Source: an uncultured Muribaculaceae bacterium
Lineage (GTDB): Bacteria; Bacteroidota; Bacteroidia; Bacteroidales; Muribaculaceae
Direction: 5' to 3'
Assembly: GCA_905233915.1 (NCBI GenBank)
Contig: CAJOFM010000005.1
Location: forward strand, 38,575-102,574
DNA length: 64,000 nucleotides
Below, piece by piece: positions 16,496 to 25,939 of this stretch. Below the pieces are notes generated by a model. That model saw only the letters and a list, made by a program, of their open reading frames with translations. It did no database searches and had not been told where the DNA came from. Made by a program: the position numbers and the translations under genes. How positions within the stretch are numbered: position 1 is the first letter of the stretch; every line of letters starts with the position of its first letter.

Positions 16496-17428
16496 TCAAT
16501 CCCCTGTATTTAATAACATTTTATAAAAGTTCATGATGACTTCGGGATCCTCGGTCATCTTCGCACCGTGCTCCTGCATCCATTCCACAAAATTGAGTCC
16601 AACCTTGCTGGCTCCGTTGTCTTCTGTGTTGAGGTAGATTAAAAGTTTGTTATAGGTATCGTTATTGAAGAGAGTGGCGGCATAGTCAATGTCTTCGGGG
16701 GTCAAAATGCCGTAAGCACTGTTCAGCATGATTGTGGGCAAAGCGTTGACAATCCTGTCGACAAGCTCCTTTTGGGTTTCTGGCGTGGCGATGCCGCTCA
16801 TATTTATTGCAGACGACTCTTTCATCTTCTTTTTCATCTCATCGAGAAAAGCCTTTACGAATTTCGACCCTATGATTACATCATTGAATTTGGCGGCATA
16901 GGCATCATCGATTTCAGCCTTGGGTTGCACTGTCGCTCCGTCAAGAAATCCAGGCCATGGCTCGAAGTGTTCATAAGGACCCCGCTCTTCTTCAGGCTTA
17001 CTGTATCTTTCCATCATTTTTAATAATGGCATGGTCATAAATTTGGAGACATCTATTAACCAATCTTTAAAATGGGCTTGAAATGCCTTGCCTTGAGGAA
17101 TGGCCAGCATCGATGCCACTAGCTTGATATCGAGCTCGGTCAAGCCGAGTTCCTTCATCTTGGCCATGTTGTTGTCAATCATGAAATTTTCTAGCTGGTC
17201 ATCAAAGTAGCGTTTAGTCAACTGTTCTACGTCCACTTGACCATCACTTTCAAACAACTTGCTTATAGCTGGCATAAACGACTTGGCATTTTCCACTGCA
17301 TCTGCTGCCGACAGATATTCCTTCACAGCCTCACGATAACTGTCCTGGGCACTGACGCTCATGGTAGCCATGGCCACCAGCATGGTAACCAGCATTCTAA
17401 AGGTAATCACTCGTGTTCTCATAATCAT
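16496..17428 (-). CDS. Secreted DUF2059-like protein
   Basis: This 310-aa protein has a signal peptide ending near residue 27 (MLVAMATMSVSAQ). The mature part is largely helical and acidic. It begins with a segment like the DUF2059 family (YREAVKEYLSAADAVENAKSF, ISKLFESDG, FDDQLENFM, LTELDIKLVASMLAIPQGKAF). Function of that family is unknown; members are periplasmic or secreted. The N-terminus could start at either of two Met codons. A strong promoter (CTTG-N20-TATTTTTG on the minus strand) and a strong terminator bracket the gene, so it is a single-gene transcript. It is divergent from the metallophosphoesterase gene. The family assignment is by resemblance only. Confidence 0.65.
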   Translation of the reverse strand: MIMRTRVITFRMLVTMLVAMATMSVSAQDSYREAVKEYLSAADAVENAKSFMPAISKLFESDGQVDVEQLTKRYFDDQLENFMIDNNMAKMKELGLTELDIKLVASMLAIPQGKAFQAHFKDWLIDVSKFMTMPLLKMMERYSKPEEERGPYEHFEPWPGFLDGATVQPKAEIDDAYAAKFNDVIIGSKFVKAFLDEMKKKMKESSAINMSGIATPETQKELVDRIVNALPTIMLNSAYGILTPEDIDYAATLFNNDTYNKLLIYLNTEDNGASKVGLNFVEWMQEHGAKMTEDPEVIMNFYKMLLNTGD

Positions 17429-17484
17429 CTATTAATAGGTGAATAATCGTTACTTGCTCATAAACACATTTTATTTATTGCCTA

Positions 17485-17516
17485 CAAAAATAGTAAGTAG
17501 CTTTCATTAAAGCAAG
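17485..17516 (-). promoter_or_regulatory. Promoter of the DUF2059-like gene
   Basis: On the minus strand, TATTTTTG (17492-17485) is preceded by CTTG (17516-17513) with a 20-nt spacer, about 57 nt upstream of the start codon. Confidence 0.7.
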
Positions 17517-17577
17517 TCAACAGACACAAAAATCTAAAAAATCACCTAGTTTATGACTCTTTTTGCGAAAAACACAT

Positions 17578-17585
17578 TATATTTG
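17578..17585 (+). promoter_or_regulatory. -7 box that fixes the metallophosphoesterase start
   Basis: TATATTTG lies 28 bp before the ATG at 17613. It falls inside the longest possible reading frame (from 17553), which argues that translation starts at 17613. Confidence 0.55.
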
Positions 17586-17612
17586 GGGCAACAAATCAAC
17601 CGAACTATAACT

Positions 17613-19019
17613 ATGAGCGGGAATACAATCAAGATGGCGATCATCAGCGACCTGCACGTCATGGCGCCTGAGCTGCTGGTTAAAGAGGGGGACGCCTTTG
17701 AGGAATACCTGGTGCGAGACCGCAAGATGTTGCGCGAGAGCGCCGAGATTCTTCACACCCTGGTGGATAACATCATCGAGGAGAAGCCGCAGCTCACCCT
17801 TGTCACGGGCGACCTTACCAAGGACGGCGAGCGCGTGAGTCATCACTTGGTGGCCAAGGAATTGCAGCGCCTCGTCGATGCCGGCATCCAAGTGCTTGTC
17901 GTTCCCGGCAACCACGACATCAACAATCCTGACGCCAAGGTCTATGACGGCGACACCGCCACACCCGCCGACACCATCACCCGCAGTGAGTTTGCCGAGA
18001 TCTACCGCAACATGGGCTATGACGAGCGTTCACGGCGTGATCCCGACACGCTCAGTTACTGCCGTGAGGTTGGTGACGGCCTCACCATCCTCGCCATCGA
18101 TGCCTGCATGGACCGCCTCAACACCTTCGTCTCCCGTGGCGACCCACGCGACCATTGCAAGACCAGCGGGCGATTGGAGGCATCATCCCAGCAGTGGCTG
18201 GAGGAGCAGGCAAGCCTGGCAAGCGCCAACGGCAACCGCGTCATCGCCATGATGCACCACCACTTGTCGCCCCATTTCCACATGGAGGATACACTGGCGG
18301 CTCCCTATATGGTGGATCATGCCGGCCAGCTGTGCCAGCGCCTGGTGGAAGCCGGCGTCCACGTCATCTTCACGGGACACCTGCACATCAGCGACATCAG
18401 CCAGGCCACCCACTCCCGTGGCGAGATGGTCGAGATTGCCACTGCCGCTGCGGTGGGTTACCCCTGCCAGTGGCGCATCGCCACCTGTAATCCCCGCGCC
18501 GGTAAGATGCAGTTGCGCACGTTGACGCTGCATAGCCTGCCATCAGACCCCGAATTCGCCGAACGTGCCCGCGAGACATTCACCAACTGCATACCCGCAA
18601 TGACTCGAGGCGTCCTCAACCGCTACTGGCCCGAAATCACCCAGGCCATCGATAACTACAGAGCCAAGCACCCCTTCATGATGCGGTATGTCAACCTGCC
18701 CGACTCGCCCGACGGCATCGCCACGCTACTGCTCAAGCACTTGCGCGAGCCTGTCACCCGGGCCTACATCGCCTTTGCCGAGGGCAATGAGGGCGGCAGC
18801 GACAATAGCCAACTGGTGGAACAAATCGTAGGCGGTGTTGATCAGGTGGTTAACGCCACAGTAACGGGAATCTTGCGTCCCCTGGCCAAGGCTGCCATGC
18901 GCCTGCGCATCTACGGCACGGCGCGCCTGGTGCTGCGCAGCATCCTCGAAGACCGCAACGACATCGGCACCAAGCACGAAACCATCATCAACGACCACAC
19001 TGCCGTCATTAAACTCTAA
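17613..19019 (+). CDS. Metallophosphoesterase family protein
   Basis: From the ATG at 17613 the protein is 468 aa. It carries the calcineurin-like phosphoesterase motifs in order: ISDLHVM (D-x-H), VTGDLTKDGE (G-D), VVPGNHDIN (G-N-H-D), MMHHHLSP and FTGHLHISD (G-H-x-H). These residues bind the two metal ions of a phosphomonoesterase or phosphodiesterase; the substrate is unknown. No signal peptide is apparent, so it is probably cytoplasmic. The frame extends upstream to 17553, but a -7 promoter box overlaps that stretch, so the shorter form is preferred; an ATG at 17634 is also possible. The C-terminal 150 residues have no motif I recognise. A terminator follows at 19051. Confidence 0.85.
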   Translation: MSGNTIKMAIISDLHVMAPELLVKEGDAFEEYLVRDRKMLRESAEILHTLVDNIIEEKPQLTLVTGDLTKDGERVSHHLVAKELQRLVDAGIQVLVVPGNHDINNPDAKVYDGDTATPADTITRSEFAEIYRNMGYDERSRRDPDTLSYCREVGDGLTILAIDACMDRLNTFVSRGDPRDHCKTSGRLEASSQQWLEEQASLASANGNRVIAMMHHHLSPHFHMEDTLAAPYMVDHAGQLCQRLVEAGVHVIFTGHLHISDISQATHSRGEMVEIATAAAVGYPCQWRIATCNPRAGKMQLRTLTLHSLPSDPEFAERARETFTNCIPAMTRGVLNRYWPEITQAIDNYRAKHPFMMRYVNLPDSPDGIATLLLKHLREPVTRAYIAFAEGNEGGSDNSQLVEQIVGGVDQVVNATVTGILRPLAKAAMRLRIYGTARLVLRSILEDRNDIGTKHETIINDHTAVIKL

Positions 19020-19050
19020 GTCAGTCAAGTACAAGAGGAAAAATAAAAAC

Positions 19051-19090
19051 AGTGGCGCACTTTTTCCCAAAAGCACGCCACTTAGTTTTT
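19051..19090 (+). terminator. Terminator of the metallophosphoesterase gene
   Basis: The 7-bp arms AGTGGCG (19051-19057) and CGCCACT (19076-19082) are followed by TAGTTTTT. Confidence 0.65.
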
Positions 19091-19507
19091 AGAGTTATGA
19101 GAAAATTCACTTTCGACTCTAAACATTTATTATTAAAGTATAAAAGCGGTGCAAATTTATATAGCCAATTTCTAATAAACAAGCAATTTTCGGTAAAATA
19201 ATCAGCAATTTTTCATAAATTAACCGAAAAGTGTAACAAATTAATTATTTTTTATAGCCTTTCAAATTATCATAAGACAAAACTGTAATAAATACTGGCT
19301 ACAATTCATTATTTATAACTTTAAAATACTTATCCGGTATCAATAGGAATCAGGCCGCTCGCACAGACCCAGCCTCTTGTCGAAAAGTGCTACTTTCAGA
19401 GCATATAATTTAGCATTTAATCAATAATCTCTACTGAAAGAAATAGTTTTGATAACAATTTGTAGAAATTTATGCCAATTTGTTTGGTTTGGGAGCATTT
19501 ACTTTGT
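19091..19507. other. AT-rich gene-free stretch
   Basis: More than 400 bp lack any credible ORF on either strand. The sequence is markedly more AT-rich than the flanking genes and contains runs of A and T. I see no clear repeat or RNA structure; it presumably serves as the regulatory region of the small HTH gene at 19558. Confidence 0.5.
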
Positions 19508-19515
19508 TATTTTTG
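19508..19515 (+). promoter_or_regulatory. Candidate -7 box of the small HTH gene
   Basis: TATTTTTG lies 42 bp upstream of the start codon at 19558. TTTG copies at 19483 and 19488 are possible -33 elements at 21 and 16 nt. Confidence 0.55.
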
Positions 19516-19557
19516 CAAATACGTTATAATTAGCATCTTATCAAAAAACGTGATATT

Positions 19558-19776
19558 ATGAGTACCCCCAAAATTGAACTGACTTCCCGAGAGAGGGAAG
19601 TACTCGAATTGCTGTCCGTAGGGTATAACAGCAAGGAAATCGGCGAGAAGATCTTTATCTCGTCCAACACAGTGGAGTATCACCGCAAGCAGTTACTGCG
19701 CAAGACCAACTCGCGCAATGTAGCTGAATTAATCGGTAAAGCTTACCGCACAGGTCTGTTAAAAATCAACGATTAG
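19558..19776 (+). CDS. Stand-alone LuxR/GerE-type HTH protein (72 aa)
   Basis: The whole protein is one LuxR-type helix-turn-helix: LTSREREVLELLSVGYNSKE, IGEKIFISSNTVEYHRKQLL, then a dimerisation-type helix AELIGKAYRTGLL. No receiver or sensor domain precedes it. Full-length NarL/FixJ regulators are about 210 aa, so this is only the DNA-binding part. It is probably a constitutive or partner-dependent regulator, as in other single-domain GerE-type proteins. It has its own promoter-like box and a strong terminator, and sits alone between an AT-rich 540-bp spacer and the convergent mscL gene. Targets are unknown. Truncation of a longer gene is unlikely, as the AT-rich upstream shows no relic coding. 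Confidence 0.8.
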   Translation: MSTPKIELTSREREVLELLSVGYNSKEIGEKIFISSNTVEYHRKQLLRKTNSRNVAELIGKAYRTGLLKIND

Positions 19777-19799
19777 CATTCCATACCCTAAAAAAGAAA

Positions 19800-19835
19800 T
19801 AAGGCTTTGCCGAGCAGGCATAGCCTTTTTTATAT
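19800..19835 (+). terminator. Terminator of the small HTH gene
   Basis: AAGGCTTTGCC and GGCATAGCCTT form an imperfect 11-bp stem with loop GAGCA, followed by TTTTTTAT. Confidence 0.8.
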
Positions 19836-19869
19836 CCCTTACATCAAGCTATCCTCAAATAACAGACAC

Positions 19870-19896
19870 GCCCACTGCCAGTGAACGGCAATGGGC
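19870..19896. terminator. Second hairpin between convergent HTH and mscL genes
   Basis: Arms 19870-19879 and 19887-19896 pair over 10 positions with one mismatch and a 7-nt loop. The plus-strand side is followed by GCGTTTGATTTTT. It may terminate either gene or act as a backup. Confidence 0.45.
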
Positions 19897-19931
19897 GCGC
19901 GTTTGATTTTTAAGATCAGGGTCTCTCTAGA

Positions 19932-20429
19932 TTACTTCTTCTCCTTGAGCAAGTCGCGGATATCGGTAAGCAACTCTTCCTGAGTGGGACCAGCGGGAGC
20001 CTCGGGCTCTTCCTTCTTGGGCATGAGCTTGTTCATAGCCTTAATCATCAAGAAGATACAGAAGGCGATGATCAGGAAGTCGATAACGTTCTGGAGGAAC
20101 AGACCATACTTGAGCGTAGCACCAACAGCCTCGGTAGCTACACCGGCATTGGTTGCAACGGCGGTGGCAGCATCGGCAACGGCTTCAACAGCGCCATCGG
20201 CACCGACTGCCGAAGCGGCATCTCCGACCATCTCCGATACGGGAGGCAGGTGATACTCCAGACTTGAGAGGTCAATACCACCAGTCAGCAGGCCGATTGC
20301 GGGCATCAACACGTCATCAACAAGAGAAGTGACGATCTTACCAAAGGCACCACCAATGATAACACCGACAGCCATGTCCATTACATTGCCCTTCATGGCA
20401 AACTCTTTAAATTCTTTGAAAAAACCCAT
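19932..20429 (-). CDS. mscL: Large-conductance mechanosensitive channel MscL
   Basis: This 165-aa protein has the MscL N-terminus ([50 protein letters not shown]), a second membrane helix ([20 protein letters not shown]) and a charged C-terminal helix ([15 protein letters not shown]). MscL opens under membrane tension and releases solutes during osmotic downshock. The protein is about 30 residues longer than the E. coli form. The extra length lies in the periplasmic loop, an Ala/Val/Asp-rich stretch at about residues 68-103. A divergent promoter region with gapA carries GTTG-N19-TATTTTTG on the minus strand. Confidence 0.95.
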   Translation of the reverse strand: MGFFKEFKEFAMKGNVMDMAVGVIIGGAFGKIVTSLVDDVLMPAIGLLTGGIDLSSLEYHLPPVSEMVGDAASAVGADGAVEAVADAATAVATNAGVATEAVGATLKYGLFLQNVIDFLIIAFCIFLMIKAMNKLMPKKEEPEAPAGPTQEELLTDIRDLLKEKK

Positions 20430-20514
20430 AATTTTACGATTTTTAATAGTTAATATAATAATGTACTCTTAAAATCCGCTGGTACCATAGTATTAAACTA
20501 TCTTAATTACGGTA

Positions 20515-20545
20515 CAAAAATAGCATTTTGACACTACAAGTCAAC
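20515..20545 (-). promoter_or_regulatory. Candidate mscL promoter
   Basis: On the minus strand TATTTTTG (20522-20515) has GTTG (20545-20542) 19 nt upstream. Confidence 0.5.
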
Positions 20546-20564
20546 AACATTTCAATATTTTTGT

Positions 20565-20572
20565 TAACTTTG
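20565..20572 (+). promoter_or_regulatory. -7 box of the GAPDH gene
   Basis: TAACTTTG lies 111 bp upstream of the start codon, giving a long AT-rich leader. The same octamer precedes the rubredoxin gene at 21832. Confidence 0.55.
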
Positions 20573-20662
20573 CGGTCGCAATGGCGACCGCCCGAGTGCT
20601 AACGCCAATGCAAAGATAACAAAAAAATATAATTATAGTTATATATCTGCATTATTTATTAA

Positions 20663-21721
<1,059 letters not shown>

Positions 21722-21748
21722 TCGTCGATGTTGACAACCAAACCTCTT

Positions 21749-21788
21749 ATCCCTGCAATGCCTCAAAAGCATTGTGGGGATTTTTTTA
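21749..21788 (+). terminator. Terminator of gapA
   Basis: A 12-bp stem (21750-21761 with 21769-21780, one mismatch) with a 7-nt loop runs directly into seven T residues. Confidence 0.88.
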
Positions 21789-21806
21789 CAAAAAACAATA
21801 AAAAAA

Positions 21807-21839
21807 TTTGGATAATAGCATAATCAAACCTTAACTTTG
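21807..21839 (+). promoter_or_regulatory. Promoter of the rubredoxin/rubrerythrin genes
   Basis: TTTG (21807-21810) and TAACTTTG (21832-21839) with a 21-nt spacer lie 47 bp before the rubredoxin start. Confidence 0.65.
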
Positions 21840-21886
21840 TAAGCGAATAATCATTTTTTATCAACCATCTAAAACAATTCACGACA

Positions 21887-22000
21887 ATGAAGAAATGGAA
21901 ATGCGTTGTGTGTGGTTACATCCATGAGGGTGACACACCCCCCGAAGAGTGCCCGCTGTGCGGCGTCGGACCCGAGGACTTTGAGGAAGTGACCGAGTAA
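21887..22000 (+). CDS. Rubredoxin-like mini-protein (37 aa)
   Basis: A 37-aa ORF runs from ATG at 21887 to TAA at 21998. It reads as a single rubredoxin-type iron knuckle pair: [10 protein letters not shown] at residues 6-15 and [11 protein letters not shown] at 22-32, giving the CxxC...CxxC site for one iron. It is nearly the same as the N-terminal domain of the reverse rubrerythrin encoded 120 bp downstream ([20 protein letters not shown]). It probably carries electrons to that or a related peroxidase under oxidative stress (inference). Classical rubredoxins are about 52 aa, so this is a minimal form lacking the usual C-terminal part. A good promoter lies directly upstream. Confidence 0.85.
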   Translation: MKKWKCVVCGYIHEGDTPPEECPLCGVGPEDFEEVTE

Positions 22001-22120
22001 ACACTCGACAGTGCCTCAAGCAAGGTATCAGGGATTTTTCCCTTTACACATTATTTATTATTATAACAACATCTGTTTAACTTACTAACCAGTAACAAAC
22101 AACGAATCAACTTTTTTATT

Positions 22121-22672
22121 ATGGCTAAAAAATGGATCTGCACCGTGTGCGGTTATGTACACGAGGGTGACACACCTCCCGAGAAATGTCCGCAGTGTAA
22201 ACAACCCGCCGAGAAGTTCAAGGAACTCAAGGAGGACGAGGAAGTAACCTATGCCGCCGAGCATGTTATCGGCGTTGCCAAGGGCGTTGACCCCGAAATC
22301 CTTGCCGGACTCAAGGCACACTTCGAGGGAGAATGCTCTGAGGTGGGTATGTATCTGGCTATGTCGCGTCAGGCCGACCGCGAGGGTTATCCTGAGGTAG
22401 CCGAGGCCTTCAAGCGCTACGCATTTGAAGAGGCTGAGCACGCCGCCAAGTTTGCCGAGCTCCTGGGCGAGGTCGTTTGGGACACCAAGACCAACCTCGA
22501 GAAGCGCATGGCAGCCGAGGCTGGCGCCTGTGAGGACAAATTCCGCATCGCCAAGCTCGCCAAGGCCCAGAACCTTGACGCCATCCACGACACCGTTCAC
22601 GAGATGGCACGCGACGAGGCACGCCACGGCCAAGGCTTCACCGGCCTGTACAACCGCTTCTTCAAGAAGTAA
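22121..22672 (+). CDS. Reverse rubrerythrin
   Basis: This 183-aa protein has the rubredoxin-like iron domain at the N-terminus ([17 protein letters not shown], residues 7-28). The ferritin-like di-iron domain follows at about 55-180 ([36 protein letters not shown]). This domain order is the reverse of classical rubrerythrin. Such proteins reduce hydrogen peroxide and oxygen in anaerobes. The expected Glu/His ligands are visible in EEAEH and DEARH. It follows a 37-aa rubredoxin gene with 120 bp between; the pair is probably co-transcribed. Confidence 0.92.
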   Translation: MAKKWICTVCGYVHEGDTPPEKCPQCKQPAEKFKELKEDEEVTYAAEHVIGVAKGVDPEILAGLKAHFEGECSEVGMYLAMSRQADREGYPEVAEAFKRYAFEEAEHAAKFAELLGEVVWDTKTNLEKRMAAEAGACEDKFRIAKLAKAQNLDAIHDTVHEMARDEARHGQGFTGLYNRFFKK

Positions 22673-22677
22673 GCTAA

Positions 22678-22715
22678 TTCAAGTTCCTGAGGCTTTCTCA
22701 GGAACTTGAAGTTTA
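22678..22715 (+). terminator. Terminator of the rubrerythrin gene
   Basis: A perfect 13-bp stem (22678-22690 with 22698-22710) is followed by GTTTA. The T tract is weak but the stem is long. Confidence 0.65.
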
Positions 22716-22717
22716 AT

Positions 22718-22775
22718 GGTTAGGGTTTAGAGTTTTGATGGAATTATACCACCCGCCAAACTCTAAACCCTAAAC
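22718..22775. repeat. Inverted pair of 7-bp-period repeats
   Basis: TTAGGGTTTAGAGTTT (22720-22735) is matched by its exact reverse complement at 22758-22773, within longer GTTTAGG/CTAAACC-type heptamer runs. The pair can form a 16-bp stem around a 22-nt loop. Confidence 0.75.
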
Positions 22776-22793
22776 TATAGACACTAAAACAAG

Positions 22794-22821
22794 AACGCCT
22801 GAGCGAATTCGCTCAGGCGTT
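22794..22821 (-). terminator. Perfect palindrome downstream of tRNA-Arg
   Basis: A 28-bp perfect palindrome (AACGCCTGAGCG, then AATT, then its complement) lies 5 bp past the tRNA 3' end. The minus-strand side continues CTTGTTTTAG. It most likely terminates tRNA transcription. Confidence 0.7.
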
Positions 22822-22826
22822 TCTCG

Positions 22827-22898
22827 TACTCCCGCTGGGAATCGAACCCAAATCTAAGGTTTAGGAAACCTCCATTCTATCCATTGAACTACAGGAGC
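22827..22898 (-). tRNA. tRNA-Arg (anticodon CCT)
   Basis: The minus strand folds as a cloverleaf: acceptor GCTCCTG with CGGGAGT, D-arm with AGTTCAATGGATAGAAT, anticodon loop TTCCTAA and T-arm GGGTTCGATTCCC. The anticodon CCT reads AGG (Arg). The CCA end is not encoded. It lies between secDF and a palindromic terminator. Confidence 0.92.
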
Positions 22899-22908
22899 AT
22901 TTCAGGAT

Positions 22909-22946
22909 TTCGGCTGGCACATGGCTTGGCGCCCACGCCAGCCGAA
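22909..22946 (-). terminator. Hairpin after secDF
   Basis: A 10-bp perfect stem TTCGGCTGGC (22909-22918 with 22937-22946) lies between the secDF stop and the tRNA-Arg 5' end. There is no real T tract, so it may be a terminator or a processing structure. Confidence 0.5.
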
Positions 22947-22966
22947 CCTGTGTAAATGGTCAAGAA

Positions 22967-25939
22967 TTACTTCTTGGCGGCAAGAGCTGCCTCCTTCTTG
23001 TCGCTGCGGCGGGCAATCCAGTAAGCCACGGGCGAAGCGATGAACAACGAGGAGCAGGTACCGATGATAACACCCAGGATCATCGCGAAGATGAAGCTGC
23101 GGATCGACTCACCACCCAGGAACAGCATGATGAACAGCACGAGCAAGGTCGTGATAGAAGTCATCATGGTACGTGACAGGGTGCTGCACAACGCCTTGTT
23201 GAAGGTGGTGTAGAGGTCCTGCTTGGGATAGAGCTTGCGGTACTCACGCACGCGGTCAAATACAACCACGGTATCGTTCACCTGATAACCGATAACGGTC
23301 AGGATAGCGGCGATGAACGTCTGGTCAATCTCCATTGAGAAGGGCAGCAGGCCGTGCAGGTTGTAGAAACCGATAACGATGAACGAGGTGAATGCTACTG
23401 CAGCAAGAGCGCCGATAGAGAAGGCGATGTTGCGGAAGCGGAACAGGATGTACAGTGCCATAGCAAGCAGCGAGAACAGCACAGCCCAAACGGCCTGGCG
23501 GGTCATATCGCTAGCGATGCTCGGGCCCACAGTCTCACTCGAGACAACACCCACGCTCTCGTTAGACATGCTGAAGTCATTCTTGCTCATCGAGCCAAGT
23601 TCGCTCTTCATGCCCTCATAGAGCTTACCCATGATCTCGTCGTCAACACCGTCGCTGGCATCGTCGATCTTGTAGTTGGTCGAGATGCGCACCTTGGTGT
23701 CGTTATCGATGGTGATCACCGAGGTGTTAGCACCCTCGAACAGGGGAGCCAACTGGTTCTGCAGGTCTTGAGTCTTCACGGGATGATCAAATTGAACCAC
23801 GAAGTTGCGGCCACCCGAGAAGTCGATACCACGGTTCAGACCACGCAGGCCGAACAAGGCACCCATGATGACGAGGAGAGCCAGAACGATGATAGCGGTC
23901 TTCTTGGCAGCGCCCATGAAGTTGAACTTCACATCCTCCATCAGGTGACGGGTGAACTTGGTGTTGAAGGTCATATTGTCGAATGTGCCCTTGTTCACGA
24001 AGTGCTCCATCACGAGGCGGGTAGCAAATACAGCGGTGAAGAACGAGCAGCAAATACCGATTACCAGAGTAACGGCAAAACCGCGGATGGGACCAGAACC
24101 AAGCAGAATCAGGATGATACCGGTGATGATGGTGGTCAAGTTGGAGTCGAAGATGGCCGAGAACGCGTTCTTGTAACCATCGCTGACGGCAGCCTTGAGA
24201 CCCTTACCGGCACGCAATTCCTCCTTACAACGCTCAAAGATAAGCACGTTGGCGTCCACCGCCATACCCAGCGTCAGCACAATACCGGCGATACCAGGCA
24301 GGGTGAGCACGCTCTGGAAGGAAGCGAGGATACCGATGGTGAAGAACAGGTTCATCAACAGACCCAGGTTGGCAATATTGCCGGCATACACACCATAGGT
24401 GCAGACCATGAAGATCATCAACAGAATCAGGGCCACGATGAACGAGATGAGACCCTTGCGGATGGACTCCTTACCCAGCGACGGGCCAATCACACTCTCA
24501 CTAGCAACGTTTACACGTGCTACCATCTTACCAGACTCGAGCACGTTGGCAAGGTCACCAGCCTCCTCGACAGTGAAGCGGCCACTGATCTGTGAACGAC
24601 CACCATCAATCTGCGAGTTCACGTTGGGGAACGAGTAAACCTGGTCATCGAGCACGATGGCGATAGCCTTGCCGATGTTCTGACCGGTGATGCGGCTCCA
24701 CTGACGGGCGCCCTCATCGTTCATGGTCATCGACACAACCTGACCCTGCAGGTTGTCATACTCGCTGGTAGCGCGGGTAACAACGTCACCGTTCAGGACG
24801 GGCTGACCGTTGACGGTGCGCAGAGCAACGAGCTGGAAGGCCTCGTGGCCACCCTGCATCTTCTCGGGCTTAACAGTCCATGCCAGCTTCAGGTCGGCGG
24901 GCAGGATAGTCTTGGCAACCGGCGAGTTGATGATGGCGTTGACAGCAGCGGTATCGGCAACGCTGACATAACCCAGGACGGGCGAGGCAGCACCTGAACT
25001 TGCGAGTGCCTCAAAGCCAGTGAGCTGAGCCAGCGTCAGGGCAGCGTCATTCTTCTTGGCATCGGCAGCCTTCTTGGCCTCAGCGGCCTTGGTGGTGTCG
25101 GCAGGAGCAGCCTCCTGAGCGGTGGTGTCGGCGGGAGCGGTGGTGCCATTGGCATGGGCCTGGTCGCTCAGCTGACGCAGCGAACCGATAACATCGGCCA
25201 GCGTATAGGTCTCGTAGAATTCCAGGTTAGCGGCACCCTGCAACAACTTGCGAACGCGCTCCGGCTCTTTCACACCGGGGAGCTCGAGCAGGATGCGGCC
25301 AGTGCTCTGCAACTTCTGGATATTGGGTTGAACCACGCCGAAACGGTCGATACGGTTACGCAGCACCTTGTAGGAGTTGTCAACCATGGAGTTCACCTCA
25401 TCCTTGAGGATATTCTCAACCTCACGCTCATTGGCATTGGGGTTCTCCTTGATGCGCTCGATACCGCGGAAGATCTGAGCCAGGTTGCCCTCGGGAGCCA
25501 GCTTCTTGTACTCCTTGCAGAAGGAGCCCACGAAGTCGTCCTGAGCGGTCTGGTTCTTGGAGACGTTGTCGATGGCCTGATTAAACTTCTTGTCGGGATT
25601 GTTGTTCGCGAGGGCGCGCAGGATGTCGGGAACCGAGATCTGCAGAGTAACGTTCATACCACCCTTCAAGTCAAGGCCGAGGCCCAACTCTTTCTCACGA
25701 ACCTGCTGGAAGGTGTAACCAAGGAACACCTTCTCGTTGGCGAGGGAATCCAAACACTCATTGAGCGCAGCTTTGTACTTGGCATTGCTAGTGTCGGGGC
25801 TCTTGATGCCTGCAGCAGCGAGAGCCTTCTGTTCTGCCTTGTCCTGATAGTGATTGCTCACAAACGTGAACGAAAGGTAGAAAGCACAAATCAACAACAA
25901 CAAGACTGTAAGGACTCTAATAAAACCTTTTGTTTGCAT
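22967..25939 (-). CDS. secDF: Fused protein translocase subunit SecDF
   Basis: This 990-aa inner-membrane protein fuses SecD and SecF, giving about 12 membrane helices. SecDF uses the proton gradient to help SecYEG complete export of proteins into the periplasm. SecD parts: helix 1 at residues 10-28, GLGLDLKGGMNVTLQI, LRNRIDRFGVVQPNIQ, LLELPGVKEPERVRKLL, and the membrane block VLTLGMAVDANVLIFERCKE. SecF parts: GLNRGIDFSGGRNFVVQF, VVSSETVGPSIASDMTRQA, DTVVVFDRVREYRKL. The periplasmic P1 region carries an Ala/Asp/Thr/Lys-rich insertion at about 260-300. A -7-like TATATTTG lies on the minus strand at 26013-26006. Fusion is usual in Bacteroidota. Confidence 0.96.
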   Translation of the reverse strand: MQTKGFIRVLTVLLLLICAFYLSFTFVSNHYQDKAEQKALAAAGIKSPDTSNAKYKAALNECLDSLANEKVFLGYTFQQVREKELGLGLDLKGGMNVTLQISVPDILRALANNNPDKKFNQAIDNVSKNQTAQDDFVGSFCKEYKKLAPEGNLAQIFRGIERIKENPNANEREVENILKDEVNSMVDNSYKVLRNRIDRFGVVQPNIQKLQSTGRILLELPGVKEPERVRKLLQGAANLEFYETYTLADVIGSLRQLSDQAHANGTTAPADTTAQEAAPADTTKAAEAKKAADAKKNDAALTLAQLTGFEALASSGAASPVLGYVSVADTAAVNAIINSPVAKTILPADLKLAWTVKPEKMQGGHEAFQLVALRTVNGQPVLNGDVVTRATSEYDNLQGQVVSMTMNDEGARQWSRITGQNIGKAIAIVLDDQVYSFPNVNSQIDGGRSQISGRFTVEEAGDLANVLESGKMVARVNVASESVIGPSLGKESIRKGLISFIVALILLMIFMVCTYGVYAGNIANLGLLMNLFFTIGILASFQSVLTLPGIAGIVLTLGMAVDANVLIFERCKEELRAGKGLKAAVSDGYKNAFSAIFDSNLTTIITGIILILLGSGPIRGFAVTLVIGICCSFFTAVFATRLVMEHFVNKGTFDNMTFNTKFTRHLMEDVKFNFMGAAKKTAIIVLALLVIMGALFGLRGLNRGIDFSGGRNFVVQFDHPVKTQDLQNQLAPLFEGANTSVITIDNDTKVRISTNYKIDDASDGVDDEIMGKLYEGMKSELGSMSKNDFSMSNESVGVVSSETVGPSIASDMTRQAVWAVLFSLLAMALYILFRFRNIAFSIGALAAVAFTSFIVIGFYNLHGLLPFSMEIDQTFIAAILTVIGYQVNDTVVVFDRVREYRKLYPKQDLYTTFNKALCSTLSRTMMTSITTLLVLFIMLFLGGESIRSFIFAMILGVIIGTCSSLFIASPVAYWIARRSDKKEAALAAKK

